Part shown: positions 1 through 12,236 of the stretch, piece by piece | Numbering within the stretch: position 1 is the stretch's first letter | Layout: each line of letters begins with the position of its first letter | Source: Proteles cristata cristata | Taxonomy: Eukaryota > Chordata > Mammalia > Carnivora > Hyaenidae | Assembly (NCBI GenBank): GCA_017311185.1 | Contig: JAESUZ010001527.1 | Span: forward strand, 85,098 to 149,097 | Direction of reading: 5' to 3' | Length of the DNA stretch: 64,000 nucleotides | Position numbers and translations under genes: made by a program | The notes under the pieces: generated by a model | What the model saw: the letters and a program-made list of their open reading frames with translations, nothing else | Told to the model about the DNA's origin: nothing | Databases searched by the model: none

Positions 1-2345
1 AGAATTATCCACCATGATCAAGTGGGATTCATTCCTGGGTTCCAGGGCTGGTTCAATATTCGCAAATCAATCAATGTGATACATCATATCAATAAAAGAA
101 AAGATAAAAACCATATGATCCTGTCAATAGATGCAGAAAAAGTATTTGACAAAATACAGCATCCCTTCTTAATAAAGACTCTCGAGAAAGTTGGGATAGA
201 AGGAACCTACTTAAACATCATCAAAGCCATCTATGAGAAGCCTTCACCTAACATCATCCTCAACGGGGAAAAACTCAGAGCTTTCCCCCTGAGATCAGGA
301 ACACGACAGGGATGCCCACTCTCACCACTGCTGTTTAACATGGTGCTGGAAGTCCTAGCATCAGCCATCAGACACCAAAAGGAAATCAAAGGCATCAGAA
401 TTGGCAAAGAGGAAGTCAAACGTTCACTCTTCGCAGATGACATGATACTCTACATAGAATACCCGACAGACTCCACCAGAAGCCTACTAGAGCTGATCCA
501 TGAATTCAGCAAAGCTGCAGGATACAAAATCAACATACAGAAATCGGTTGCATTTTTATACACCAATAATGAAGCAACAGAAAGAGAAATCAAGAAACTG
601 ATCTCATTCACAATTGCACAAAAAACCATAAAATACCTCGGAATAAACCTAACCAAGGATACAAGAGATCTGTATGATGAAAACTATAGAAAATTTATGA
701 AGGAAAGTGAAGAAGACACAAAGAAATGGAAAAACATTCCATGCTCATGGATAGGAAGAATAAATATAGTTAAGATGTCATTACTACCTAAGGCACTCTA
801 CACATTCAATGCAATTCCAATCAAAATTGCACCAGCATACTTCTCAAAACTAGAATAAACTATCCTCAAATTTGTATGGAACCACAAAAGACCCCGAATA
901 GCCAAAGTAATCCTGAAAAATAAAACCAAAACGGGAGGGATCACCATCCCAGACTTTAGCCTCTACTACAAAGCTGTCATCATCAAGACAGTATGGTATT
1001 GGCACAAAACAGACACATAGACCAATGGAACAGAATTGAGAACTCAGAAGTGGACCCAAAAGTATACAGCCAACTAATCATTGACAAAGCAGGAAAGAAT
1101 ATCCAATGGAAAAAAGATAGCCTCTTTAACAGATGGTGCTGGGAGAACTGGACAACAACATGCAGAAGAATGAAACTAGATCATTTTCTCACACCATACA
1201 CACAAATAAACTCAAAATGGATACAGGACCTGAACGTGAGACAGGAAGCCATAAAAACGCTAAAGGAGAAAGCAGGAAACAACCTCTTTGACCTCAACCG
1301 CAGCAATTTCTTACTTGACACATCCCCAAAGGCAAGGGAATCAAGAGACAAAATGGGACCTCATGAAGAAGTTTCTGCTAGACAAAGGAGACAATCAATA
1401 AAACTATTTAGGAAACTACAGAATGGGAAAAGATAGTTGCAAATGACATGCGAGCTAAAGGGCTAGTATTCTAAACGTATAAGGAACTCACCAAACTCCA
1501 CACCTGAAGATCATATAATTCAGTCAAGAAATGGGCAGAAGACATGAGCAGACACCTCTCCAAAGAGGACATCCAGATGGTCAACAGAAACATGAAAAGA
1601 TGCTCAGCGTCCCTCGTCATGGAAATACAAATCAAAACCACACTGAGGGGACGCCTGGGTGGCTCAACTGTTAAGCGTCTGACTTCGGCTCAGGGCATGA
1701 TCTCATAGTGAGTTCGAGCCCTGTTTCGGGCTCTGTGCTGACTCCTTGCTCAGAGACTGGAGCCTGTTTCAGATTCTGTATCTCCCTCTCTTTATGACCG
1801 TCTCCTGCTTGTTCTGTCTCTCTCTCTCAGAAAGTAATTTTTTTTTAATTTAATAAAAGAACACACACACTGAGATACTACCTCGCATCGGTCAGAGTGG
1901 CTAAAATGAACAACGCAGGAGAGTATAGATGCAGGCAATGATGTGGAGAAATGGGCACCCTCCTACAATGTTGGTGCAAATGTAAACTAGTGCAGCAAAA
2001 CAGTGTGGAATTTCCTCAAAAAAATAACAATAGATCTCCCCTATGACCCAGCAACAGTACAGCTAGAGATTTTCCCAAGGGATACAGAAATTATGATGCA
2101 TAGGGGCACATGTACCCCAGTGTTCATAGAAGCACTCTCAACAATAGCCAAAACATGGAAAGAGCCTAAATGTCCATCAACTGACGAATGAATCAGGAAG
2201 ATGTGGTTTATCTATACAATGGAATACTACATGGCAATGAGAAGAAATGAAATCTAGCCATGTGTAGCAACATGGATGGAACTAGAGTGTTTTATGCTGA
2301 GGAAATAAGTCAGGCAGAGAAGTACAGATACGATATGTTTTTACA
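1..2345 (+). pseudogene. L1 ORF2 remnant (reverse transcriptase and C-terminal domain)
   Basis: ORF2 encodes the endonuclease/reverse transcriptase that carries out target-primed reverse transcription in the nucleus. The open stretch 22-858 begins in the RT fingers/palm ([15 protein letters not shown]). It contains the palm motif [12 protein letters not shown] and the catalytic FADDM box (around 435), and continues to [19 protein letters not shown] stop after 858 breaks the frame, and the C-terminal part resumes at 993-1436 (thumb/C-terminal region, [15 protein letters not shown]). Another piece is open at 2003-2191 (PYDPATVQLEIFPRDTEIM). At least three frame breaks plus an inserted SINE make it dead. 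The N-terminal endonuclease would lie before the window. Confidence 0.88.
1648..1862 (+). mobile_element. SINEC (felid tRNA-derived SINE), full length
   Basis: It has the tRNA-like head with A-box and B-box, then the CT-rich segment and an A/T-rich tail. The flanking repeat CACACTGAG at 1639-1647 and 1866-1874 is the likely target-site duplication. It is inserted in the ORF2 3' region of the surrounding L1. Confidence 0.9.
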
Positions 2346-2596
2346 TATAGGTGGATTAGGACGAACTTAACAGAGGACCATGTGGGAGAAGAAGGGGAAG
2401 AATAGTCTGGGAGAGGGAGGGAGACAAATCATGAGAGTCTCTTGAATTTTGAGACCAAACTGAGGGCTGTGGGGGTGGGGAAGAGGGGAAGGCGGTGATG
2501 GGCATGGAGGAGGGCACTTTTTGGGATGAGCATTGGGTGTTATAGCTGAACCAACTTGACAATAAACTATTTAAGAAAAAAATAAACAGAGTTAAG

Positions 2597-2635
2597 ATAA
2601 AAATATACATATATATACATACAACACACACATCA
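2597..2635. repeat. AT/AC-rich low-complexity tract
   Basis: An alternating purine-pyrimidine stretch (TA and CA steps) sits directly after the poly(A) of the plus-strand L1. It probably grew from the A-rich tail. Confidence 0.5.
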
Positions 2636-3817
2636 CATCTTGTTTTTTAATCAGTTCATATATAGATGGACATTTCCACATTTTGCTTCTACATTTTTGC
2701 TATTGTAAATAAATGCTGCAATAAACACAGTGGTACATATAACTTTTTGAATTAGTGTTTCCCCTTCCCGTGGGAAAATAGCCCGTAGTGGAATTACCAG
2801 GTAATATAGTAACTCTAGTTTGAAACTTTTTGAGGAGCCTCCATACTTTTATTGACAGTGACTATAACAATTTGCATTCCCACCAACAATGCACAAGGAT
2901 ACATTTTTCTTTACATACTCACCAATACCTATTTGTGTTTTTACTTTAGTCATTCTGAAGCTGTAAATTGGTATGTCATGTGGTATTAATTTGCACTTTC
3001 CTGATAATTAGTGATGTTGATTAACTTTCATATGTTTGTTGTTTTATTGCATGTCTTCTTTGTAAAAAAATATTCAGATCTCCTACCCATTCTTGACTGG
3101 ATTATTTTGGGGTGTTTCTGGAGATGAATTGTATAAGTTCATTATGTGTTTTTGGATAGTAACTCCTTATACGGTATATAATTTGCTAATGTCTTCTTCC
3201 ACTCAGTAGGTTGCCCTTTAGTTTTCCTGACAGTTGCCTTTGCTGTACAAAACTTTTTTTTTTTAATTTTGGTATAGCCCCAATAGTTTAATTTGTTTTC
3301 TATTCTTTTGCCAGAGGAGTCATACCTAGGAAAAATATGTTTTTATTACCCATGTCAAAGAAATTATTTCTAATATTTTCTATGAATTTTATGGTTTAAG
3401 ATCTGACATTTAAGTCTTTAATCCATTTTGAGTTTATTTTTGTGTATCATGTAATAAAGTGGTCAAGTTTCCTTTTTTTGAATGCAGCTGTCCAGTTTTC
3501 CCAACACCATTTGTTGAAGAGACTGTCTTTTTACCATTGGATATTCTTTCTTGTTTTGTTAAATATCAATTGACCATATAATTGTTTTTTTCTGTGTTTT
3601 CTATTCTGTTCGATTGGTATATGTGTCATTTTTGTGCCACTACAATATTGTTTTGATTACTACAGACTTTCAGTATATCCTGAAATCTGGGATCATGATA
3701 CCTGCAGCTTTGTACTTTTTTCTTAAGATTGATTTGTCTACTTGAGGCCTTTTGTGTGTCCATACAAATGTTAGTATTATTTGTACTTGTTCTGTAAAAA
3801 ATGTTGTTGGTATTTTT

Positions 3818-4027
3818 TTAAATATTTTTATTTATTTCTAGGAGAGAGAGAGAGACAGCGTGAGCAGGGGAGGGTCAGAGAGAGAGGGAGTCACAGGCTG
3901 AAACAGGCTCCAGGCTCTGAGCTGGCAGTAAGCACAGAGCCCGACGCGGGGCTCGAACCCACGAACCGCGAGATCATGACCTAAGCGAAAGTCGTACGCT
4001 CAACCGACTAAGCCACCCAGGCGCCCC
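3818..4027 (-). mobile_element. SINEC, full length, reverse strand
   Basis: A complete felid SINE. A 16-bp exact duplication (TGTTGTTGGTATTTTT) flanks it at 3802-3817 and 4028-4043. The exact duplication and near-consensus body suggest a young insertion into the much older L1. Confidence 0.95.
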
Positions 4028-4793
4028 TGTTGTTGGTATTTTTACAGGGATTGCATTGAATCTGTAGATTGCTTTGGGTTGTATGGACATTTTACCAATA
4101 TTGGTTCTTCCAATACATGAGCATGGAATGCCTCTCAATTGTTTGTGTCATCATCAATGTTTTCATCTGTGTTTTATAGTTTTCAGGGTTTTCAAATTTA
4201 TTTGATAATATTTTGTTGAGAATTTTGCATCTAAATTCATCAGCTGTATTGATCTGTAATTCTCTTTATTTGTAGTGCCCTTATCTTGTTTTGTTTCGTT
4301 TTTATATCAGAGTAATGCTAGCCTCACAGAATAAATTCGGAATATTTAATTTATCTTATATTTTTAGGATATTTAGAGAAAACTATTAGCCCTTAAATGT
4401 TTGTTAGAATTTATCTATAAAGCTATCTAGTCCTGGACTTTTTTGGAGGGAAGCATTTTGATTACTTATTCAGTTTTATTGCCTGTATTTAATATGTTCG
4501 AATTTTCTATTTTTTTCTGATTTAGTTTTTGATTGTTATATGTTTCTGGAAATTTATCCGTTTTTTAAAGCTTGTCATATAGTTGGCATATAGTTTTTTT
4601 TAATAAAATTCTCATAATTCTTTGTATTTCTGCGGTGTCAGTTATTTCTTTTCCTTTGTTTGTGATTTTCTTATTTGAGATATTTCTCCCTTTCTCTGTC
4701 TCTCTAGCTCTCTCTTTTAATGAGTCTAGCTGAAGTTAATCAATTTTGTTCATCTTTTCCAAGACTTAGCTCCTGGTTTCACTTATCTGTTTA

Positions 4794-4795
<2 letters not shown>

Positions 4796-4837
<42 letters not shown>
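4796..4837. repeat. (TG)n microsatellite
   Basis: About 21 uninterrupted TG units within the old minus-strand L1. It is long enough to be length-polymorphic. Confidence 0.95.
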
Positions 4838-4839
<2 letters not shown>

Positions 4840-6370
4840 TCTTTTTTCATTAATTTCTGCTGTAACCTTTATTGTTTCCTTGCTTCTATTGGCTTTGGGC
4901 TTTGTTTTTTCTTCTTTATTCTCTCCTTTAGGTGTAAGTTTTGGTGTTTATTTAAGATTTTATATGGTTCTTGAGGTATACCTATATTGCTATACACTTA
5001 CCCCTTAGAACACATTTTGCTGCATCTCAAAATTTTGGATTATTGTATTTTCACTTGCATTTATCTTCATGTATTTTTTTAAATTGCATCATTGATTTCT
5101 TGGTTGACCCATTCACTGTCTAGTAGCATGTTATTTACCTTCCATGTATTTGTGCTTTTCCAGATTTTTTTTTCTTTGTTTGAGTCTAGTTTCATATTGT
5201 TGTGGTCAGAAATGATGCATGATTTGATTTCAGTCTTTTTGAATTTGTTGAGTTTTGTTATTTGACCTAACATGTGGTCTAGTCTGGAGATGTTTTCTGT
5301 ACATTTAAATATAATGAATATTCCACTGCGGATGGAACATTCTGAATATATCTATCAGGTCTATCTGGTCCAGTGTGTCATTCAAAGCCATCAATTCCTT
5401 GTTGATTTTCTGGCTGGATGATCTATCATTGATGTAAATGGGGTGTTAAGTTCTGTTAATACTATTGTACTATTATCAGTTTCTTCCTTTATATTTGTTC
5501 ATAATTGCTTTATGTATTTAGTTGTTTCATGTTGGATGCATAAATATTTGCAATTGTTATAGCCTTTTGTTGGATTGTTCCCGTTATCATTATGCAGTGT
5601 CCCTCTTCTTCTGTTTTTATAGTCTTTGTCTTAAAGTGTATTTTGATTGATATAATTATTGCCACCTAATCTTCCTTTTCACTTCCATTTCCATAGTATT
5701 TTTCCATCCCTTCACTTTTAATCAATGGGCGTATTTAGGTCTGAAGCGAGTCTGTTGTATGGATCAAATAGTTAGGTATTTTTTAATTTAGTCACCATAA
5801 ACCTTTTAACTGAAACATTTAGTCCATTTAATTCAAGGTAATTATTGATAGGTATGTACTTATTGCAATTTTGTTACTAGCTTTATGGTTGTTTCCAACA
5901 GTCCTTCTCTGTTCCTTTATTCTCTTGCTCTTTCCCTTGATATTTGATAGCTTTTTTTTTTATAAAGGATATACTTGGGTTACTTTTCTTTCTTTTTTTT
6001 TGTATACCTTTTACATGTTCTTGATTTGTGCTTATTATTATGTTTATATATAATACCTTATGTATAGAGCAGTCTATATTAAGTTGATGACCAATTAAGT
6101 TAGAGCCTATTTTAAAAGCACTAATTTTTTCTCCTCCTACGTTTGATGTAACAATGTCATATTTTGCATATTTTACTTTGTGAATCCCTTGACTAAATTT
6201 TACACATATAATTGATTTTACTGCTTTTTTACTTTTAGCTCTGTACAGGTTTTATAAGTGATCAACCTAATAGTTTTATTATATTTGTATTTAACAGAAA
6301 ATGTTTTACTTTCATAATTTTCATACTGCTGGTTATAGTATTTCCTTTCACGTCAAAGTATCCCCTTCAA

Positions 6371-6583
6371 GGGGTGCCTGGGTGGCTCAGTCGGTTGGGC
6401 GTCCAACTTCGACTCAGGTCATGATCTCACGGTTCGTGGGTTCGAGCCCCACGTAAGGCTCTGTGCTTATAGCTAGCTCAGAGCCTGAAGTCTGTTTCGG
6501 ATTCTGTGTCTCCCTCTCTCTCTGACCCTCCCCAGCTTGCTCTCTCTGTCTCCCAGAAATAAATAAAACATTAAAAAAATTAA
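6371..6583 (+). mobile_element. SINEC, full length
   Basis: A complete SINE with head, B-box, CT-rich part and A-rich tail. An exact 16-bp duplication (AAAGTATCCCCTTCAA) flanks it at 6355-6370 and 6584-6599. Confidence 0.95.
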
Positions 6584-7419
6584 AAAGTATCCCCTTCAAT
6601 ATAAATTGTAAGGTTGATTTAGTAGTGAATATATTCCTTTAACTTTTCTTTGTCTGAGAAATTATTTCTCCTCCTGTTCGTGATGACAGCCTTGCTGGTT
6701 AGAGTTTACTTAATTGCAGTTTTTTTTTTCCTTTCAGTACTTTAAATATATCATCCCACTCTTTTCTACACTGAAAAGTTTCTACTGAAAACTCAGCTGA
6801 TAGCCTTATGTGGTTCCCTTGTATGTGACATTTTTTCTCTCTTGGTGATGTTAAAATTCTCTCTTTATCACTATTCTTTGCCATTTTAATTGTTATGTGT
6901 ATTTATATGTATCTTTTTGGGTTGACTTTGTGGGAGCTCTTTATGACTCCTGGATCTGGATTTCTATTTTCCTCCCCAGATAAATATGTTTTCAGGTATT
7001 ATTTTTTCGGTTAAAATTTCTGTCTCCCCTTTTGCTGTCCTCTCCTTCTGGACTCCCTATAATGTGAATTTTATTACACTTGATGAGGTATCTGAATTTC
7101 CTTAACCTGTTATCATTTTTTATTATGTAATTTCTTTCTGTTATTCACCTTGTTTGCTTTCCATTACTCTGTATTCTAGTCTACTGATTCCTTCTTCTGC
7201 ATTCTCTAACCTGTCCTTGATCCCCCAGAGTGCATGTTAAATTTCAGATATTGAGTTCTTCATCTCTGATTTTTTTTCTTTTTTTAAATAATTTCTATAT
7301 ATTTGTTGAAGGTATGACAGAGATTATGAATGATTTTGACAGTGAGTTTTATCTTTTCATATATTTCACTAGTTAGTGTCCTTTCATTTTAACATGCATG
7401 ACCCATTTCAACATATTTT

Positions 7420-7636
7420 TTTTAATTTTTTTAATGTTTTATTTATTTCTAGGAGAGAGAGAGACAGCGTGAGCAGGGGAGGGTCAGAGAGAGAAGTAGT
7501 CACAGACTGAAACAGGCTCCAGGCTCTGAGCTGGCAGTCAGCACCGAGCCTGACGCGGGGCTCGAACCCACGAACCGCGAGATCATGACTTAAGCGAAAG
7601 TCGGACGCTTAACCGACTAAGCCACCCAGGCACCCC
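7420..7636 (-). mobile_element. SINEC, full length, reverse strand
   Basis: A reverse-strand SINE with near-consensus A/B boxes. The duplication is weak (TTCAACAT before the T-rich tail, TCAACATT after 7636), so the exact left edge is approximate. Confidence 0.9.
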
Positions 7637-9615
7637 TCAACATTTGTTTTAAGATAGATGTAGTTTTATTCTTTTGATGAGCTCTGTCAACTTTTCTTTG
7701 TGCAGGCTAGTCTTTACTTCTCCTTTATATCTGAATGAAAGCTTTGCTGAATAAACTTATTCTTGATCTTTTTTGGTTCTTTTTCCTCCCAGAACTTATA
7801 ATATATCTTGCCAGTCTCTCCTAGGTTTCTAGGTTTCTTCTGAGATTACTGAGAGACATATGCCAGTTCCCTTGTATAGGATAAGTTTTTGTTTTTCTAT
7901 TCTTACTTTCAAAATTCTTCATATTTGATTTTTGACAAATTTATTGTGTCCTTGTGAACTCCTCTTTAGGATGAAGTGTATTGGGACCTATGAGTTCCAT
8001 GTGTCCTGATGTCCATATCTCCTTTCAGATTCAGGATGATGTCAGCCATTATTTTATTTTTGTCCCTTCTGTCTCTCTTCTTCTGAGACTTCAATAATAC
8101 TAATATTATTTTGATTGATGGTGACACATAATTCAGAGAGGCTTTCCTCACTTTCTTCATTCTTTTTTTTTTTTCTTTTCTTCATGGGCTGGGTAATTTA
8201 AAGTGGCCTGTCTTTGAAGGTTCACTGATTCTTCCTTTTGCTTGGTTAAGTCTCGTATTGATGTTTCATTTCATCTATTTCATTTTTAATTTTGTTCATT
8301 GTATTCCGCAGCTCCAGATTTTTCGTTTTTTTTATTGTTATGATTTCTCTTTCTTAAACTTCAAGTTTTGTTTGTTTATTTCTATTTTTTATTTATTTGT
8401 CTATCTGTGGTCTCTTGTAACTCAATTAAATTCCTTATAACAATTATTTTGAATTCTATGGCAACATGTAGACCTTCATTCTTTTGAGGTTGGTTACTGG
8501 AAAATTAGTTTTTCTATGGAGATATCATGTTTCCTTGAATGTCATGCTTTTGCAGCCTTGTATTGATGTCTGATCATTTGATAGAGCAGCCACTTCTTCC
8601 AGACTTTACATACTGGTTATGGTGGGGAAAGACTTTCACCTATGGGTGGGTATAAGCATGTCAATTGAGTAGTGTTTCATCTTCAGGAAAGGTCCAGATG
8701 TGTGGTCTCCTTACAGTTATGTGAACTAAGTTCAGCATCTGCTAGACTGCAGGAGTCCTCAATGGCCAAGGCTGCAAGAGTCTGCAGAAGTATTAAGGGC
8801 TATTGAAGTTTTCAGTGGCCAAGGCTACTAAGGACATCTTAGTCTATTCTCACATGGGATGTGTCATATCTGACACATTTGCACTAGGTCTAGCTCATTC
8901 ACGCCTTCACAATAGTGTTTACACAGGTGTTTCGATGTGCAAGTACCTGAAGAACAGTCATAGAACCAGGTACAAGAGCACATGTACTCATGGAGCAGTA
9001 ATGGCTCCAGAGCTTTGGGCATTAGCTACCCTGCAGTGGAAGTTCTTCTGGTATCTGATACGCTGATGCACACAGAGAAGGTGAGTCCCTGGTATCTGAA
9101 ATACGCATAAGTTTACATTGAAGAGGGTGGTTGGCAGACTTGGTCATAGAGAAATAAAACAACTTTTTAAGTAATATCTCTTTCCCTAGCAGGTCCGTGG
9201 TGGTGTTGTCTGGTGGTGATGTCAGTGGCAATAGTTACTTAATGTCCTCTGAGGGACAAGATGCTGGTTCCATGCTGATGAAAACTGTGGGGTCCTCTGT
9301 TGCGGAAGCTGCAGGGAGTATGTGGCTCTGAATGGCAAAGATCTTCAATGGTAAAGATTGTCCAAATCATCCACGGAGAATGCCATTGGGGACCATGGTG
9401 ACACCTGGTGTCTGTTTGATACTGATAACTTCCATTCTTGTACTTTGTTTCTAGTCATTTCCAGAGGTCGTAGCTAAGCTGATCTTCTCAGAGACGCTTT
9501 CTCCATTTTTTTGTAGTTTTTCTTTATACTGTTATTTTTGCTTGTGGACAGCTATTTCATTTTTGGCAAGGAGATGAAGGTTGGTATCATATACTCTGCC
9601 ATTTTGTTGATGTCA
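7637..9615 (-). mobile_element. HAL1-like (ORF1-only L1 relative), reverse strand
   Basis: A second ORF1-like stretch (about 8460-7690 on the minus strand) follows directly after the ORF1 remnant at 7400-6600. One L1 cannot supply two ORF1s. It continues into a 5'UTR-like region that ends near 9598-9615 with the reverse complement of an L1-type 5' start (CCATTTTG, cf. CCATCTTG in the younger copies). The layout ORF1 plus 5'UTR without ORF2 is that of HAL1 (half-L1) elements. No frame is intact. The alternative is an L1 with internal duplication. Confidence 0.55.
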
Positions 9616-10195
9616 CTACTTTAGTTAACTTTTAAAGAAGTTCTAAGATCACTGGTATGCTTAAATATCTAAGAGATTTTGAGGTTTTGTTTTAATTATT
9701 GTTTAAATAAAATATCTCCTTATGATGTAATATGTCACCACTTAGGGTCATTTTCATAAATCATGAGTTTCAATTTTAGTTATTAATAAAATAAAACTTT
9801 AATTCAATGTCAATTAAATGAACTAATAAGGTAATAACTAATTTTCAGCGGGCTATGAGATCAAGAACAGGAAGAGAACTTCACACATATATAATGTATT
9901 TAAATCAAGTGCATATCAACAATCTCATGCATGGCAAATGTAGGTTTTACTGTAGTTCAATTATAAAAAAGATATGGGAAAATGAATAATCTCACAGCAT
10001 ATATTTATTTAGGAATACTAAATTTAAATAATTCTAAACACTATTTAGGATTTAACTAACATGTTCAATGTACATATTAATATTTGCACATACCAATCAC
10101 AAGTTATTCATTGCTAGTAAATAATAAGTAGCAATTACTCAATAAATAATGGCTTTTAAACATTATTTCCAGAGGTTTTAATACGGTATCTTAAG
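9616..10195. other. Unassigned AT-rich sequence
   Basis: I recognise no repeat, coding region or motif. There is no frame longer than background and no splice-flanked exon pattern. It is one of the few candidate stretches of ordinary single-copy DNA in the window. Confidence 0.6.
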
Positions 10196-10685
10196 ATGTT
10201 AATAGATTGACTTATCAAAATAATAGACTTGTTGAAAAGACACATAGATCAATGGAAGAGGATAGACAACCCAGAAATAAACCCACACTTATATGATAAA
10301 TGAATCTATGAAAACAGAGGCAAAAATATACAATGGGAAAAAGTCTTCCCAATAAATGGTGTTTTGAAATGGGACAGCTAAACGGAAAAGAATAAAACTG
10401 GACCACTTTCTTACATCGTACACAAAAACAAACTCAAAATGGATTAAAAGTATAAATGTGTGACATGAAACCATAAATTTCCTAGAAGAAAGCATAGGCA
10501 GTAATCTCTTGGGCAGGATAGAGTATATAAGTAACCAATATTGTAATAACTTTTTTATGGTGACAGATGGTAACTAGACTTCCCATTGAGATAATTTCAT
10601 GATATATAAGAATATTAAATACTGCGATACACACCTGAGCCTAATAAGATATTGTATGCCAATTATACTCCAATAAAAATATTCT
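10196..10685 (+). mobile_element. Old LINE-1 3' end with internal deletion
   Basis: 10230-10520 matches the L1 ORF2 region after the palm (the part encoding a [11 protein letters not shown] motif, then KWI), heavily mutated. It then jumps to an L1M-type 3' end: a TGGTAACTAGACTT-like segment and a terminal CCAATTATACTCCAATAAAA at about 10660-10680. The ORF2 C-terminus between them is deleted. Confidence 0.75.
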
Positions 10686-10972
10686 AAGTAGACATTTTCT
10701 TTCCAAACTTATAATATTTCATTTGTTTTTTGTTCTATTACTGCTATAGAAAAAATTTCCTATTTCTTATGTTGTAGGTATTGTCTTTTCTTTATGATTT
10801 AAGATCTTTTTCTATTTGATGTGCAGTTTTTCTGTGGTGTATATAAGCTTGGATTTAGTTATATTTATTTTTCTCAGTTTAAATTATAATTTATATTTCT
10901 GACTATTTGCGTTTATCATTAATTCTGGAAAACAATAAGCCTTTTTAGTTAATAGAACCGTGGTTTAATATA
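10686..10972. other. Unassigned AT-rich sequence
   Basis: Nothing recognisable on either strand. It forms the left flank of the L1 insertion at 10987. Confidence 0.55.
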
Positions 10973-10986
10973 AGTTTAAACTATTA

Positions 10987-12222
10987 GAGGTTTTTTTGCC
11001 ATGTTATTTTGTCTTTATTTTTTTTATTTTTTACAAATAGTTTATTATCAAATTAGTTTTCACATAACACCCAGTGCTCATCCCCACAAGTGTCCTCCCC
11101 CATGCCCATCCCCCCTCCCACCCACATCCATGAGCCCTCAGTTTTTGTCAGCATTCAAGAGTTTCTCATGGTTTGCCTCTCTCCCTTTCCCCCACCATTT
11201 CCCCCTTCTTCTCCCCCTTAGTCCTCCGTCAAGTTCCTCCTAATCCTCCTATACGTGCAAACATATGATATTTGTCCTTCTCTGTCTGACTTATTTCTCT
11301 CAGCATAACACCCTCAAGGTCCATCCATGTTGCTACACATGGCCAGATTTCATTGTTTCTTTTTTTTTTAATTTTTTAATGTTTTATTTATTTCAAGGAG
11401 AGAGAGAGAGAGAGACAGTGTGAGCAGGGGAGGGTCAGAGAGAGAGGGAGTCACAGACTGAAACAGGCTCCAGGCTCTGACCTCGCAGTCAGCACAGAGC
11501 CCGATGCGGGGCTCGAACCCACGAACCGTGAGATCATGACCTAAGCGAAAGTCGGACGCTTAACCGACTAAGCCACCCAGGCGCCCCCAGATTTCATTGT
11601 TTCTCATTGCCATGTAGTATTCCATGGTATCGATAAACCACATCTTCTTGATCCATCCGTCTGTTGATGGACACTTAGGCTCTTTCCATGTTTTGGCTAT
11701 TATTGAGAGTGATGCTATGAACACTGGGGTACATGTGCTCCTATGAATCAGCATTTCTGTATCCCTTGGGTAAATTCCTAACAGTGCTATTGCTGGGTCA
11801 TAGGGGAGTTCTATTGTTAGTTTCCTGAGGAACCTCCACACTGTTTTCCAGAGGGGCTGTACCAGTTTACATTCCCACCAACAGTGTAGGAGGTTGCCCG
11901 TTTCTCCACATCCTCGCCAGCATCTAGAGTTCTCTGATTGGCTCATTTTAGCCACTCTGACTGGCGTGAGGTGGTATCTCAGTGTGGTTTTGATGTGTAT
12001 TTCCCTGATGAGAAGGGATGCTGAGCATCATTTCATGTGTCTGTTGGCCATCTGGATGTCCTCTTTTGAGAAGTGTCTGTTCATATCGTCTGCCCATTTC
12101 TTCAGTGGATTATTTGTTTTTTGGGTGTGGAGTTTGGTGAGTTCCTTACAGATTTTGGATATTAACCCTTTATCTGATATGTCATTTGCAACTATCTTTT
12201 CCCATTCCATTGGTTGCTTATT
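10987..12222 (-). mobile_element. 5'-truncated younger LINE-1, reverse strand, with target-site duplication
   Basis: From right to left: ORF2 C-terminal region, 3'UTR, then poly(A), which appears as poly(T) at 11015-11035. A 14-bp exact duplication (AGTTTAAACTATTA) flanks it at 10973-10986 and 12223-12236, which fixes the 5' truncation at 12222. ORF2 sequence is open at 11955-11560 (including [20 protein letters not shown], the C-terminal Cys-His cluster), though the last codons of that frame are SINE-derived. A SINE sits at 11361-11587. Between the canonical 3' end and the duplication lie about 20 extra bases and a second A-run. Confidence 0.92.
11361..11587 (-). mobile_element. SINEC, full length, reverse strand
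   Basis: A near-consensus SINE. An exact 17-bp duplication (CAGATTTCATTGTTTCT) flanks it at 11344-11360 and 11588-11604. It is inserted in the 3'UTR/ORF2 end of the L1, so it is younger than that L1. Confidence 0.96.
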
Positions 12223-12236
12223 AGTTTAAACTATTA

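Larger units (their letters stand above)
1..2590 (+). mobile_element. LINE-1, 3' part, sense strand, 5' end outside window
   Basis: The segment runs from the reverse-transcriptase region of ORF2 through a G-rich 3'UTR (about 2370-2520) to an A-rich end near 2575-2590. The 3'UTR matches the other younger L1 copies in this window: a G/A-rich tract, then a stretch ending in an AATAAA-like motif and the poly(A). A SINE interrupts it at 1648-1862. The 5' end lies upstream of the window, so total length and 5' duplication are unknown. It abuts the ORF2 3' end of an opposite-strand old L1 at about 2640, which suggests it inserted into that copy. Confidence 0.9.
2640..7419 (-). mobile_element. Old LINE-1 (L1M-type), ORF2 to ORF1, reverse strand
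   Basis: Read on the minus strand, the order is ORF1 remnant (about 7400-6600), a long AT-rich inter-ORF spacer typical of old mammalian L1M elements (about 6600-5780), the ORF2 endonuclease and linker (about 5780-4560), then RT and C-terminal parts down to 2640. The 3'UTR is absent at the left edge, where the plus-strand L1 begins. Around 4200 the palm with the catalytic FADD region is missing: thumb sequence passes straight into the region upstream of the palm. There is no long open frame. SINEs at 3818-4027 and 6371-6583 and a TG microsatellite lie inside it. Confidence 0.85.

Noticed and set aside
22..858. Long open frame of 278 codons as a host gene
   Set aside because: It is L1 ORF2 reverse transcriptase with a 3'UTR and poly(A) downstream, and its frame is broken right after.
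3900..4020. tRNA genes predicted from A/B boxes in SINEs
   Set aside because: The tRNA-like heads belong to SINEC. They lack a proper acceptor stem and are followed by CT-rich SINE bodies.
4720..5008. Cys/Val-rich small proteins
   Set aside because: Produced by the (TG)n repeat in two frames.
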